In this document: piece after piece, positions 25,849-34,517 of the stretch
How the letters are laid out: each line of letters opens with the position of its first letter
Position numbering within the stretch: position 1 is the stretch's first letter
Assembly: GCA_002383285.1 (NCBI GenBank)
Contig: DFXU01000097.1
Location: 487 to 45,276 of the forward strand
Origin: Caryophanales bacterium UBA4100
GTDB lineage: Bacteria; Bacillota; Bacilli; Paenibacillales; UBA4045
Direction of reading: 5' to 3'
Length of the DNA: 44,790 nucleotides
Made by a program: the position numbers and the translations under genes
The notes under the pieces: model-generated
Seen by the model: the letters and a program-made list of their open reading frames with translations, nothing else
Databases searched by the model: none
Told to the model about the DNA's origin: nothing

Positions 25849-26205
25849 ATGATCTTAATAACCATACCAGCACCAGATGTTAGTATTACCAAGCAGAATG
25901 TACCAGAGCTCAGTAATATATACGGCTTTACCGATTTCCACTTGATTTCTAGAGAATTGGGTGGCATCTTCATGTTCTACAATGACAATGATGAGCTGTT
26001 GTTCGTCGGTAAGGCTAGGAAGCTAAGACCGAGAATCAAGAAGCACTTCGAGGATTCGGTATCTGTGATGAAGGATCATAGAGATGAGGTTACGAGGATT
26101 GATGTGTGTCTTGTCGAGAACCCTGTTCATCGAGAAATCTATGAATCGTTTATTATTAACGAGCATAGAGCCAAGTATAATGTAGATAAAGTGCTGTACA
26201 AGTAA
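25849..26205 (+). CDS. GIY-YIG-fold nuclease-like protein, degenerate motif
   Basis: A 118-residue protein with a ~35-residue N-terminal extension and then a single GIY-YIG-like domain. GGIFMFYNDNDELLFVGKARKLRPRIKKHF aligns with the UvrC-type GIY...YVGK...LR.R..HF pattern (written as short parts: GIF, FVGKA, RPRIKKHF). EIYESFIINEHRAKYN supplies the metal-binding Glu and final Asn. Both signature tyrosines are Phe (GIF, FVG), so catalysis may be altered, while Lys, Arg and Glu remain. Related small proteins occur in Bacillales with unknown roles. Confidence 0.75.
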   Translation: MILITIPAPDVSITKQNVPELSNIYGFTDFHLISRELGGIFMFYNDNDELLFVGKARKLRPRIKKHFEDSVSVMKDHRDEVTRIDVCLVENPVHREIYESFIINEHRAKYNVDKVLYK

Positions 26206-26252
26206 AATCGTGAATGTATTGAGTCTGGCGCATAGTCTATTTTTATTAGATT

Positions 26253-26520
26253 TAAATGAGTATGCACTTAACTCAGGAGTTGATATCACCAACCAAGGCT
26301 TAACGGAAAAAAAGTCCTTTAAATGAATAGAACGTATAAACATAGGTCATTTGACGGAAGAAAGTTCCATTATGCACTCCTAATATCTTGATTATAGGTG
26401 TGAATCTATCCCCTAACGGAAATTACTTCCTCTATCATACAAAATCCAGATGGAGCAGGAAGGTTAACGGAAATTATTTCCTCTACCCACCTTTCAACGA
26501 GTTAAGTGCATACTCATTTA
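26253..26520. mobile_element. MITE-like non-coding element with 22-bp terminal inverted repeats
   Basis: The ends 26253-26274 (TAAATGAGTATGCACTTAAC...) and 26499-26520 are perfect inverted repeats. GATT stands on both outer sides (26249-26252 and 26521-26524), as a 4-bp target duplication would. The 268-bp element has no transposase ORF. Inside are four units of the type ACGGAA-spacer-TTCC (near 26303, 26353, 26416 and 26466; the first ends in GTCC). The last two are nearly identical (TAACGGAAATTA then TTCCTCTA). Each can form a small hairpin. Confidence 0.8.
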
Positions 26521-26529
26521 GATTTATAG

Positions 26530-26570
26530 TAAGGCATAACTCCCACGAAATACGTGGTGATTATGCCTTA
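26530..26570 (-). terminator. Hairpin after norB
   Basis: TAAGGCATAA...CCCACG (26530-26547) pairs with CGTGG...TTATGCCTTA (26553-26570) around a short loop, 8 bp past the norB stop on the minus strand. It lies just outside the MITE-like element. Confidence 0.65.
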
Positions 26571-26578
26571 GTTTCACA

Positions 26579-28843
26579 TCATCGTTTTTTGCTGTTATTC
26601 TCGAAGGAGGTTCCTCTAGCTAGACCTAGTACGAACCAGCCGATACCTACGGCACCAAGGGCGAAGAGGGTATCCCCTGGTACACGAAGCCATACAAGGT
26701 TCTGCATTAATGTACCATGGAGAAATTCGTTAGATCTTGCATACCACATCCCGTGCTCCATGCTGGCTAAGGTTTGAAGGATACCAACGGGCAATAAGCT
26801 TGCGACGCCCATTAGCAGCAGACCAATATTCAGGAGCCAGAAGGAATAGCTCATAAGCTTTCTCTTCCATGGTTTTTCACCAGATAGTCCTCGAAGACAG
26901 AACAGCATAAGCCCGATGCCGAGCATGCCATATACGCCGAACAGAGCTGTATGCGCATGTAATGAGGTTGTGTTCAGGCCTTGCATATAATATAGGGCGA
27001 TCGGTGGATTGATGAGAAAGCCGAATAGTCCCGCTCCTACAAGGTTCCAGAACGAGACAGATACGAAGAAGTAAATCGGCCACTTGTATCTGGCGACCCA
27101 AGGCTTGGCACGTCCGTGTCGTAGGTTCTCATAAGCTTCGAAGCCTATAAGCAGCAGCGGTACGACCTCCAATGCGCTGAAGGCGGCCCCGAAAGCTAAC
27201 ACTCCTATAGGTGTCCCTGCGAAATATAGGTGATGGAACGTCCCGATAATGCCGCCGGCTAGAAAGATAATCGTGGCGAACAGAACGGTTGCGGTGGCGG
27301 TTGCAGTGCGGATTAAGCCCATTCGCGAGAACAGGAATGCAATAACGACCGCTGCGAATACCTCGAAGAAGCCCTCCACCCAGAGATGGACAACCCACCA
27401 TCGCCAATAAGTCACAATCGTAAGGTGTGTTTCTTGCCCCCACATCAATCCGGGAATGTAGAATACGGGAATGGCCACTGAAGCAATAAGGAACAACACT
27501 AATAGGTGTTGGTTCTCACTCTTCTTCTTAAGCGCTGGTAATAAGGCTCTCGACATGAGGAAGAACCATAAGAACAAGCCGACGAGCAAGAAGATCTGCC
27601 ACACACGACCTAGGTCAACATATTCAAAGCCCTGATGACCGAAGTAGAAGTTATAGGTAAGATCGGTGATATAGCCTTGAACTGCCATCCACTCTCCTAG
27701 TAAGGATCCCACAACGATGATTAGCAGGCAGATGAATAAGAAATTCACTCCTGCACGCTGATATTTGGGCTCATATCCCGAGATAGCAGGACCGATATAT
27801 AGGCCTGTAGCCAGCCAAGCGGTCGCAATCCAGAAGATTGCCAGCTGCTGATGCCATGTTCGTGTGACCGTGTAGGGAATCCAATCCGCTAGGGGGATTC
27901 CATAGAATCCACTTCCTTCTACAGCATAGTGCGCGGTTAATACCCCAAGCCCAATCTGTACGACAACCAAGGCGGATACGGTCCAGAAGTATTTCTTCGT
28001 TGCTTGCATGGACGGTGTTGGCTTGACTTGAAGCAAGGGATCCTTCTCAGGTGCGTAGCCATGTTCGTCCTCTTCCTTGTCCCGCTGTACTGCGTAGTAC
28101 CAAGCAAGAGCGCCGACGCCAGCGAGCAATAGGATCACACTGACAATGGACCACATGAGTGTATCGCGAGTGGGTACATTATCAATTAACGCTTCACCCG
28201 GCCAGTTGTTCGTATAGGTGATATTAGAATCAGGTCGATTAGTCGCAGTTGACCAGGTAGCCCACCAGAAGAAAGCGTTAAGCTTCTGTCTGTCCTCAAG
28301 CTTGCTGACTGTATTCGCTGGCATAGCAATCTGGTCCCGATATTGTGCGAATTCAGGGTCATCACCGAAGACCTTGGAATAGTAGCTGCCGATAGCTTCG
28401 AAGGCTTGTGCACGAACATCAGAGATGATGATTTTCCCTGATTTAGGGTCATACGTATTTGTCCTGATATCTCTCTTTAACGATGCTTTAAGCTCTGCTT
28501 TTCTTTCATCCGACAATTGGTCATATGTAGTTTGGTATTTAGCAGAGGACCAAGAATCCAGAATCCATACCAGCTCGCGATGGAGCCAATCTGCAGTCCA
28601 ATCCGGTGCGACGTAAGAGCCATGCCCCCATACACTGCCGAGCTCCTGCCCTCCCATACGCTGCCAGATGTTCTGTCCATTCAGAATATTCTCCTTGGTC
28701 ATGATTACCGTTCCCGACTCGGTGACGACTTGCTCAGGAATAGGCGGCTTTTCTTGGACAATCTCACCACCATAATAGAGCAGTACAGCGAAGGAAGCGA
28801 CGAATACAACAGCTAAGGACAACCATAGTTTCCTGTATTGCAT
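26579..28843 (-). CDS. norB: Quinol-dependent nitric oxide reductase (qNor), NorB
   Basis: A 754-residue inner-membrane enzyme that reduces 2 NO to N2O with electrons from quinol. The N-terminal segment has one membrane helix and a long extracytoplasmic domain (residues ~30-220), the fused NorC-like part of qNor. The catalytic NorB core has heme/FeB ligand regions TRTWHQQLAIFW, VVHLWVEGFFE, GTFHHLYFAGTP and HAHTALFGVYGMLG. ATG 28843 follows AGGTGGGTG; the frame is open to 28969, but that extension is not NorB-like. It stands alone and faces away from the DUF2294 gene. The probable role is NO detoxification or denitrification. Confidence 0.94.
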   Translation of the reverse strand: MQYRKLWLSLAVVFVASFAVLLYYGGEIVQEKPPIPEQVVTESGTVIMTKENILNGQNIWQRMGGQELGSVWGHGSYVAPDWTADWLHRELVWILDSWSSAKYQTTYDQLSDERKAELKASLKRDIRTNTYDPKSGKIIISDVRAQAFEAIGSYYSKVFGDDPEFAQYRDQIAMPANTVSKLEDRQKLNAFFWWATWSTATNRPDSNITYTNNWPGEALIDNVPTRDTLMWSIVSVILLLAGVGALAWYYAVQRDKEEDEHGYAPEKDPLLQVKPTPSMQATKKYFWTVSALVVVQIGLGVLTAHYAVEGSGFYGIPLADWIPYTVTRTWHQQLAIFWIATAWLATGLYIGPAISGYEPKYQRAGVNFLFICLLIIVVGSLLGEWMAVQGYITDLTYNFYFGHQGFEYVDLGRVWQIFLLVGLFLWFFLMSRALLPALKKKSENQHLLVLFLIASVAIPVFYIPGLMWGQETHLTIVTYWRWWVVHLWVEGFFEVFAAVVIAFLFSRMGLIRTATATATVLFATIIFLAGGIIGTFHHLYFAGTPIGVLAFGAAFSALEVVPLLLIGFEAYENLRHGRAKPWVARYKWPIYFFVSVSFWNLVGAGLFGFLINPPIALYYMQGLNTTSLHAHTALFGVYGMLGIGLMLFCLRGLSGEKPWKRKLMSYSFWLLNIGLLLMGVASLLPVGILQTLASMEHGMWYARSNEFLHGTLMQNLVWLRVPGDTLFALGAVGIGWFVLGLARGTSFENNSKKR

Positions 28844-29048
28844 GATGTTCACCCACCTAGAATTATTTTCTGGATAGTATGACCATTTTTCAGGCGATGA
28901 TGCATTCCGGGGAATCGTGCAGATATGAAACGAGCGAGTTTTACTAGGAATACAGTTGACAAAGTTCATGAATAACCTATAATGAATAGAAATAATGCCG
29001 AATGATTCGTAGAAATAATCCTCTGGTTAATAACAGCTAGGGATTAAG

Positions 29049-29091
29049 TTTACTGTAAATCGGAATGTTCTTTTTTTGGAGTATATATACT
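29049..29091. promoter_or_regulatory. Two small palindromes in the norB-DUF2294 intergenic region
   Basis: TTTACTGTAAA (29049-29059) and AGTATATATACT (29080-29091) are perfect inverted repeats inside the 294-bp divergent intergenic region, separated by a T-run. Either could be a repressor site. The binding protein is unknown, and AT-rich palindromes also arise by chance. Confidence 0.3.
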
Positions 29092-29137
29092 ACCAAGGGA
29101 CAAGTCGATTTTTTTGTGTCTGGAGGTTGATGGAGCT

Positions 29138-29509
29138 ATGGATCGGAAGATGACTAAGGGTGAGCTGGAGAATCAATTGAGCAGGGCTTTAACCCAATGG
29201 GAGAGAGAGTATCTGGGTAGAGGCTCTGTGTTGGTGAAGTCAGATATACTGCGGAATATGATTATTGTTTCATTGAAAGGGGTGCTGACCCCTGCAGAGC
29301 AAGAGCTTGCTAAGACGAAAGACGGACTGCTCTCTGTTAAGAAGATTCGTGCCGATTTAGTTGAGTCTGGCAGAGAACAGCTTGGAAGGATGATTGGACA
29401 GATTACTGGAGAGTCAGTTATAAGTTTTTACACAGACATTAGCACCCAAACTGGAGAACGAATCATGGTTTTTGTCCTGTCAGATTCTCTAGAGCAAAGA
29501 TGGCCATAA
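29138..29509 (+). CDS. DUF2294 domain protein
   Basis: A 123-residue soluble protein of the DUF2294 (COG5609) type, recognised by TKGELENQLSRALTQWEREYLGRG, MIIVSLKGVLTPAEQ, LVKKIRADLVE-like VKKIRADLVESGREQL and VISFYTDIST. The biochemical role of the family is not known to me. A strong terminator separates it from the bicarbonate transporter gene 110 nt downstream, so the two are probably separate transcripts although they lie on one strand. ATG 29138 is preferred over the upstream TGT-context starts because GGAG precedes it. Confidence 0.82.
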   Translation: MDRKMTKGELENQLSRALTQWEREYLGRGSVLVKSDILRNMIIVSLKGVLTPAEQELAKTKDGLLSVKKIRADLVESGREQLGRMIGQITGESVISFYTDISTQTGERIMVFVLSDSLEQRWP

Positions 29510-29553
29510 GTACTGGTAGATTATCAAGAAGCCGTAAGGCTAGTTGAGAATAA

Positions 29554-29594
29554 ACCGGGAATTATCAGGGAAACTCCTGATTATTCCCGGTTTT
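29554..29594 (+). terminator. Strong intrinsic terminator after the DUF2294 gene
   Basis: ACCGGGAATTATCAGG (29554-29569) pairs with CCTGATTATTCCCGGT (29576-29591) with a single mismatch, and the stem runs into TTTT. It ends only about 25 nt before the start of the next gene. Confidence 0.85.
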
Positions 29595-29618
29595 CTTATT
29601 AAGAAGGGGAGTATATGT

Positions 29619-30629
29619 ATGATAGATATTGTGGGTAATAATTTATTGTCACCTGTTGTGTTATTCTTTGTCATGGGGCTGATTGCTTCATTCATGAAAT
29701 CTGATTTGAAGTTTCCGGGAGGCCTCAGTGAAGCATTAACGATCTATTTGTTGATTGCTATTGGATTAAAAGGGGGGATCGAACTCTCAGAGCACTCGTA
29801 TGCCGATATGGTGAGGCCAATCATGGGCGCATTATTATTAGGAATTATCATCCCTATTGTAACGCTGATTATATGTCGCAAGAGTGGATTGGATTTGAAG
29901 AATGCTATTGGACTTGCAGCAAGCTACGGCTCTGTCAGTATCGTAACATACGGGGCGGCGGTCGCCTTTCTAAACCATGTGCAGATGGATTATGAAAGCT
30001 ACATGAGTGCGATGGTAGTAATTATGGAAAGTCCCGCCATCCTAGTTTCACTTCTCCTGCTCAAGATCATGGAACAGAAGAGGAATTCAACACTTCTCTC
30101 GAGTAATATGGGGATTGTTGCAGGACCTTCGTCCAACAATTGGATTGACTATTCCGTGATTAGAGAGAGCCTATTCGGCAAGAGCGTGCTTCTCTTAGTA
30201 GGAAGTCTACTTGTTGGAGTATTCGTCGGTCATGACGCATTACCGGTGATAAGACCAGTATTTATAGATTTATATGGCGGTATATTGATACTATTCCTGC
30301 TCAACATGGGGCTAATTGCCGGACAGCGACTAAGTGATATTCGTCAATATGGTTTGACTTTAATACTTATGGGCATCTTCATGCCTGTGATTTTCGGAGC
30401 GGTAGGTGTTCTAGTAGGTAATGCTTGCGGTCTATCAGTCGGTGGAATGACTTTAATGGGTGTGCTTGCCGGAAGTGCATCGTATATTGCAGCTCCAGCA
30501 GCCTTACGCTCATCTGTACCTGAAGCGAATCCATCCATCTATCTCGGGATGTCATTAGGTATTACCTTCCCATTCAATTTAACACTTGGTATACCTATCT
30601 ATTTGGAGATGGCAAAGTTTATTCAATAA
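29619..30629 (+). CDS. SbtA-like sodium-dependent bicarbonate transporter family permease
   Basis: A 336-residue inner-membrane protein with about ten hydrophobic segments, matching the SbtA (formerly DUF897) family. Recognisable parts are LLSPVVLFFVMGLIAS, KFPGGLSEALTIYLLIAIGLKGG, ASYGSVSIVTYGAAVAFL and, in the C-terminal half, GVLAGSASYIAAPAALR. In cyanobacteria SbtA imports bicarbonate with Na+; in this heterotroph the true substrate is unproven. AGAAGGGGAG precedes ATG 29619. No SbtB-like PII gene adjoins it. It converges with gbsR, only 12 nt apart. Confidence 0.88.
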   Translation: MIDIVGNNLLSPVVLFFVMGLIASFMKSDLKFPGGLSEALTIYLLIAIGLKGGIELSEHSYADMVRPIMGALLLGIIIPIVTLIICRKSGLDLKNAIGLAASYGSVSIVTYGAAVAFLNHVQMDYESYMSAMVVIMESPAILVSLLLLKIMEQKRNSTLLSSNMGIVAGPSSNNWIDYSVIRESLFGKSVLLLVGSLLVGVFVGHDALPVIRPVFIDLYGGILILFLLNMGLIAGQRLSDIRQYGLTLILMGIFMPVIFGAVGVLVGNACGLSVGGMTLMGVLAGSASYIAAPAALRSSVPEANPSIYLGMSLGITFPFNLTLGIPIYLEMAKFIQ

Positions 30630-30641
30630 GAAAGGAAGCCA

Positions 30642-31202
30642 TTAAACGTCCTTAGGTATCCAATTGAATATTTCCCCAGACTCTAGAGCATCAATGAAAC
30701 GACCTAACCATGTATAGTATTGAATCGCATCCATCATTTTTTCAAGATCTATACTGGTTTGGTTAACCAGCTTCTCGTTGCCAGGGTTCTCATCACGTAG
30801 CTTTCGAATCTCAGCTATCGATTTGTTCAATGAAGTAATATTCATCTCCAGTGATTTGCGCCACTTAATTGAGAAATAATCAACAAAATTCTGGTACCAG
30901 TCTGTCTCCACCTCGTAAAGATCCTTCCTCGACCCTTTCTCCCACACTTTGTTCAGCATCTTTAAATCCATTAAAGTGCGCATACCCGTGCTCATACTAG
31001 TTTTACTCATGCCCATCTTCTCACCCATATCATCTAATGTGACGGGGCCATTATTGAAATATATATTCCCATATAGATGACCAATGGATAGTGTGATTCC
31101 ATAGAGATCCATATTATTCCCAATCGAATCGATAACACGTTGGCGTGACTTCTCGATTACTTTAATCTGATCTTCACTTAAACCCTCGAATGCTGTCATC
31201 AT
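30642..31202 (-). CDS. gbsR: GbsR/MarR-type transcriptional repressor
   Basis: A 186-residue winged-helix regulator of the GbsR family. The DNA-binding part is around residues 40-95 (GPVTLDDMGEKMGMSKTSMSTGMRTL), with a C-terminal helical domain ending in YYTWLGRFIDALESGEIFNWIP, a typical GbsR/OpcR region where choline or betaine is sensed. It is divergent from the opuA operon across 259 nt, the arrangement expected for a local repressor of osmoprotectant uptake. Two adjacent ATGs follow GGGATAGGGG. Confidence 0.88.
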   Translation of the reverse strand: MMTAFEGLSEDQIKVIEKSRQRVIDSIGNNMDLYGITLSIGHLYGNIYFNNGPVTLDDMGEKMGMSKTSMSTGMRTLMDLKMLNKVWEKGSRKDLYEVETDWYQNFVDYFSIKWRKSLEMNITSLNKSIAEIRKLRDENPGNEKLVNQTSIDLEKMMDAIQYYTWLGRFIDALESGEIFNWIPKDV

Positions 31203-31325
31203 ACACCCCTATCCCGCTAAAGCTTGAGTCATCAAAGAATGAATAGCTACGTAACTTATTGTAAAAAATAGTCTTGTAAATGTAAAGAATGAAGTCAGGT
31301 AGGAAATGTAAGGAAAGTAGAGCAT

Positions 31326-31341
31326 ACACTAAATAAAGTGT
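31326..31341. promoter_or_regulatory. Candidate GbsR operator
   Basis: ACACT-AAATAA-AGTGT forms an inverted repeat in the gbsR-opuAA intergenic region, about 120 nt before opuAA. It is the clearest dyad between the two divergent genes. Assignment to GbsR is inferred from position. Confidence 0.35.
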
Positions 31342-31461
31342 GTAAAGTTTATTCTGTACAAACTACACGGCCTTATATCCGTTTTGACCCATATCTAGTG
31401 GGAAGTCTATCCTGTATAAGAGAGATAGCTGAGATGCAGATGAATAAAAGGGGGGACTTGG

Positions 31462-32661
31462 ATGGCGATTATTGAAGTCAAAGCGCTAACCAAGGTATTC
31501 GGAAGTGACCCGAAGCGAGCATTTGCTCTGCTCGATCAGGGTTGGTCTAAGGATCGGATTGCTAAGGAAACGAAATTGACGGTGGGCGTCAATCGGGTTA
31601 ACTTCTCCATTGAGCCTGGTGAGATCTTCGTCATCATGGGTTTGTCCGGAAGCGGGAAATCAACGCTGGTCAGACTATTAAACCGACTAATTGAACCCAC
31701 CGCAGGGCAAGTTCTGATTAATGGTCAGGATATTGTCCGCTTGAATCCGGAGGAGCTTCGACAAGTTAGACGGAAGACAATGAGTATGGTTTTCCAGAAA
31801 TTCGCACTCTTTCCCCATCGAACTGTGTTGGAGAATGTGGAATACGGACTTGAGGTACAGGGAGTGCCCAAGGAGGAACGAAGGAGTAAAGCTAAACAAA
31901 CATTGGAGTTAGTTGGTTTGGCCGGCTTGGAGGATAGTCGACCGGATCAATTAAGCGGTGGGATGCAGCAGCGTGTAGGTCTTGCACGTGGACTTGCCAA
32001 TGATCCAGAAATTCTGTTAATGGACGAGGCATTCAGTGCACTAGATCCGCTCATTCGCAAGGATATGCAAGATGAGCTATTAGAATTGCAAGCTAGTATG
32101 AAGAAGACGATTGTCTTCATCACCCATGATTTGGATGAAGCATTACGTATTGGTGACCGCATTGCATTGATGAAGGATGGTGTGGTTGTACAGATTGGGT
32201 CTCCAGAGGAGATCTTGACGAATCCAGCTAATGCTTATGTGGAACGCTTCGTGGAGGATGTCGATTTATCCAAGGTATTAACTGCCTCTCATGTCATGAT
32301 TCGCGCCGAAACGATAACAATGGATCGTGGCCCTAGGGTGGCATTGCAGCTCATGCGCGAACGTGGAATTTCCAATATCTATGTTGTCGATAAGGCTCGT
32401 CAGCTTATTGGCGTCATTACGGCTGAGGACGCAGCAACAGCAATTAAATCCGGTCAAGCCATGGAGCAGATTATTATTCGAGATATTCCCACCGTATCTC
32501 CAGAGGTTCTGCTTGGTGATCTATTCGAGGTTGTGAGCAGCACGAAAATTCCAGTAGCTGTTATTGATGATCGTCATCGACTGGTTGGGATCATTATTCG
32601 AGGAGCTGTTCTTGGGGCATTGACCGGGAATTCTGGCGTGGAAGCGGGTGTTACCCGATGA
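31462..32661 (+). CDS. opuAA: Glycine betaine ABC transporter ATPase
   Basis: A 399-residue cytoplasmic ATPase of the ProV/OpuAA type. Residues ~50-60 hold Walker A GLSGSGKST, followed by the Q-loop FQKFALFPHRTV, signature LSGGMQQRVGLARGL, Walker B ILLMDEAFSALDP and the switch His in FITHD. The C-terminal ~120 residues are a CBS pair, which in OpuA-type systems senses ionic strength or cyclic-di-AMP. GGGGGGACTTGG precedes the ATG. It overlaps the permease gene by 4 nt, giving a tightly coupled opuAA-AB-AC operon. Confidence 0.95.
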   Translation: MAIIEVKALTKVFGSDPKRAFALLDQGWSKDRIAKETKLTVGVNRVNFSIEPGEIFVIMGLSGSGKSTLVRLLNRLIEPTAGQVLINGQDIVRLNPEELRQVRRKTMSMVFQKFALFPHRTVLENVEYGLEVQGVPKEERRSKAKQTLELVGLAGLEDSRPDQLSGGMQQRVGLARGLANDPEILLMDEAFSALDPLIRKDMQDELLELQASMKKTIVFITHDLDEALRIGDRIALMKDGVVVQIGSPEEILTNPANAYVERFVEDVDLSKVLTASHVMIRAETITMDRGPRVALQLMRERGISNIYVVDKARQLIGVITAEDAATAIKSGQAMEQIIIRDIPTVSPEVLLGDLFEVVSSTKIPVAVIDDRHRLVGIIIRGAVLGALTGNSGVEAGVTR

Positions 32662-33494
32662 GTATTCCCAAGATTCCCATTGGAGAATGGGTAGAAGCGC
32701 TTGAACTATGGCTGGAGACGAATGCTGAACCATTATTTGATGCGATAAAGCTTATTATTGGTACGACGGTTAATGGTATGGCAGACCTATTCACATATTT
32801 ACCACCGCTCTTGGTAATCTGTATATTGACGATTATTGCCTTTCTGATTGGACGGTATCGGATTGCAGCATTTACACTGCTAGGCTTGCTTCTCGTACTG
32901 AATCTAGGTTACTGGGAGCATACGATGGAAACATTGGCATTGGTGCTTACTGCATCCTTCATCTCTATTGTTCTAGGTGTACCCCTAGGTATACTCTGTG
33001 CGCGTAATAATAAGGTGCAGAACGTGGTGACACCTGTACTTGATTTCATGCAGACGATGCCAGCTTTTGTTTATTTGTTACCCGCCGTTGCTTTCTTCTC
33101 CCTTGGTGTAGTTCCAGGTGTGGTTGCTTCTGTTATCTTCTCAGTCCCCCCGACTATTCGGTTAACGAATTTAGGTATTCGTCAGGTGCCCACAGATTTA
33201 GTGGAGGCCGCAGATGCATTCGGGTCAACACCCATGCAGAAGCTCTATAAGGTTCAGCTCCCAATCGCCGTTCCGACGATTATGGCAGGTATCAATCAGA
33301 CAATTATGCTATCCCTATCAATGGTCGTTATCGCCTCAATGATTGGAGCGCAAGGCGTTGGAGCGGACGTCTTCAAAGCAGTAACGCAGGCTAAAACTGG
33401 AGTAGGCTTTGAGGCTGGCTTAGCCGTTGTTGTACTAGCCATTATTCTAGACCGAATGACGCAGAATCTTGTGAAGAACAATAAGAAGGGATGA
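32658..33494 (+). CDS. opuAB: Glycine betaine ABC transporter permease
   Basis: A 278-residue membrane protein of the ProW/OpuAB type with several hydrophobic segments. The BPD_transp domain has LDFMQTMPAFVYLLPAVAFF, VIFSVPPTIRLTNLGIRQVP and the ATPase-contact loop DLVEAADAFGSTPMQKLYKVQLP, then MIGAQGVGADVF. It starts in the ATGA overlap with opuAA and ends 3 nt before the binding-protein gene, so the stoichiometry is translationally coupled. Confidence 0.95.
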   Translation: MSIPKIPIGEWVEALELWLETNAEPLFDAIKLIIGTTVNGMADLFTYLPPLLVICILTIIAFLIGRYRIAAFTLLGLLLVLNLGYWEHTMETLALVLTASFISIVLGVPLGILCARNNKVQNVVTPVLDFMQTMPAFVYLLPAVAFFSLGVVPGVVASVIFSVPPTIRLTNLGIRQVPTDLVEAADAFGSTPMQKLYKVQLPIAVPTIMAGINQTIMLSLSMVVIASMIGAQGVGADVFKAVTQAKTGVGFEAGLAVVVLAIILDRMTQNLVKNNKKG

Positions 33495-33497
33495 TTT

Positions 33498-34418
33498 TTG
33501 AGGATGAGAAAGAATTTATTACTGACATTAACGGCAATAATGATGTTTACTGTAGTATTAGCAGGATGTGCGAGTAATGAGAATGAGAATAAAGCTGAGA
33601 ATAAGGGTAACACGAAGACAGAGAAGGCTCGGGAGATCACGCTAGCATATGTAGCTTGGGATTCTGAAATTGCGAGTACGAATGTGGTTAAGGAAGTATT
33701 GGAGAGCAAGCTCAACTATGAAGTTGAAATGCTACAAGTAGACGCTGGTCCGATGTATGTTGGTATTGCTGATGGCAGTGCAGATGCAATGGTTGCTGCT
33801 TGGTTACCTAGTACTCATGGCGAGAACTACTACGAACCGAATAAAGATAAGTTCGAGGATCTTGGTGTGAACTTGGACGGTACCAAAGTTGGTCTTGTCG
33901 TGCCTAAGTATATGGATATTACATCCCTAGAGGATCTTACGAAGGCTGAGGTTGGAGAGCAGCTTGACTTTACTATTACGGGCATTGAGCCAGGAGCTGG
34001 TCTTATGACGGCAACTGAGAAGGCAATCGTGGAGTATGGATTGGATGATTGGAATTTGCTAGCTAGCTCATCTGCTGCTATGGCTAAGGTGCTTCAGGAT
34101 GCTTACGCTAGTCAGAAACCTATTATTGTTACTGGGTGGACGCCGCATTGGAAGTTTGCCAAGATGGACTTGAAGTATCTCGAGGATCCGAAGAACGTAT
34201 ATGGTGGGGATGAACAGATTCATACACTCGTACGTCAAGGGCTGAAGGATGATCAACCAGCAGCTTACACGTTCCTAGATCAGTTTGTCTGGGAGCCAGC
34301 TGATATGGAGGCAGTAATGGTTGATATTCTTGGAGGAATGTCTGAGGAAGAAGCCGCCAAGAAGTGGGTAGAAGCTAATGATGCGAAGGTATCTGAATGG
34401 ATTGCTGGAATTGAGTAG
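33498..34418 (+). CDS. opuAC: Glycine betaine-binding lipoprotein
   Basis: A 306-residue precursor with signal peptide and lipobox LAGC (Cys near residue 24), then a Glu/Asn/Lys-rich linker. The OpuAC fold shows the Trp-rich betaine cage segments ITLAYVAWDSEIAST, AAWLPSTHGENYY and the hallmark GWTPHWKFAKMDLKYL. The start is probably TTG 33498, 7 nt after AGAAGGG; ATG 33504 is the alternative. As the third gene of the operon it captures glycine betaine or proline betaine outside the membrane for osmoprotection. Confidence 0.95.
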   Translation: MRMRKNLLLTLTAIMMFTVVLAGCASNENENKAENKGNTKTEKAREITLAYVAWDSEIASTNVVKEVLESKLNYEVEMLQVDAGPMYVGIADGSADAMVAAWLPSTHGENYYEPNKDKFEDLGVNLDGTKVGLVVPKYMDITSLEDLTKAEVGEQLDFTITGIEPGAGLMTATEKAIVEYGLDDWNLLASSSAAMAKVLQDAYASQKPIIVTGWTPHWKFAKMDLKYLEDPKNVYGGDEQIHTLVRQGLKDDQPAAYTFLDQFVWEPADMEAVMVDILGGMSEEEAAKKWVEANDAKVSEWIAGIE

Positions 34419-34468
34419 AGAAACAATGAAGGACTAACTATGTTATAATGACGCATAAGCTTAATAGT

Positions 34469-34500
34469 AAACCCTCGGAATTGTATAATTCCGAGGGTTT
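34469..34500 (+). terminator. Terminator of the opuA operon
   Basis: AAACCCTCGGAATT (34469-34482) and AATTCCGAGGGTTT (34487-34500) make a perfect 14-bp stem with a 4-nt GTAT loop ending in TTT. A TATAAT at 34444-34449, between the opuAC stop and this hairpin, has no good -35 box. Confidence 0.9.
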
Positions 34501-34517
34501 CATTTATAAGGAGTGTG

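Noticed and set aside
26301..26490. Possible CRISPR array from repeated TAACGGAA units
   Set aside because: The units are short, irregularly spaced and degenerate, lie inside inverted terminal repeats, and no cas gene is present.
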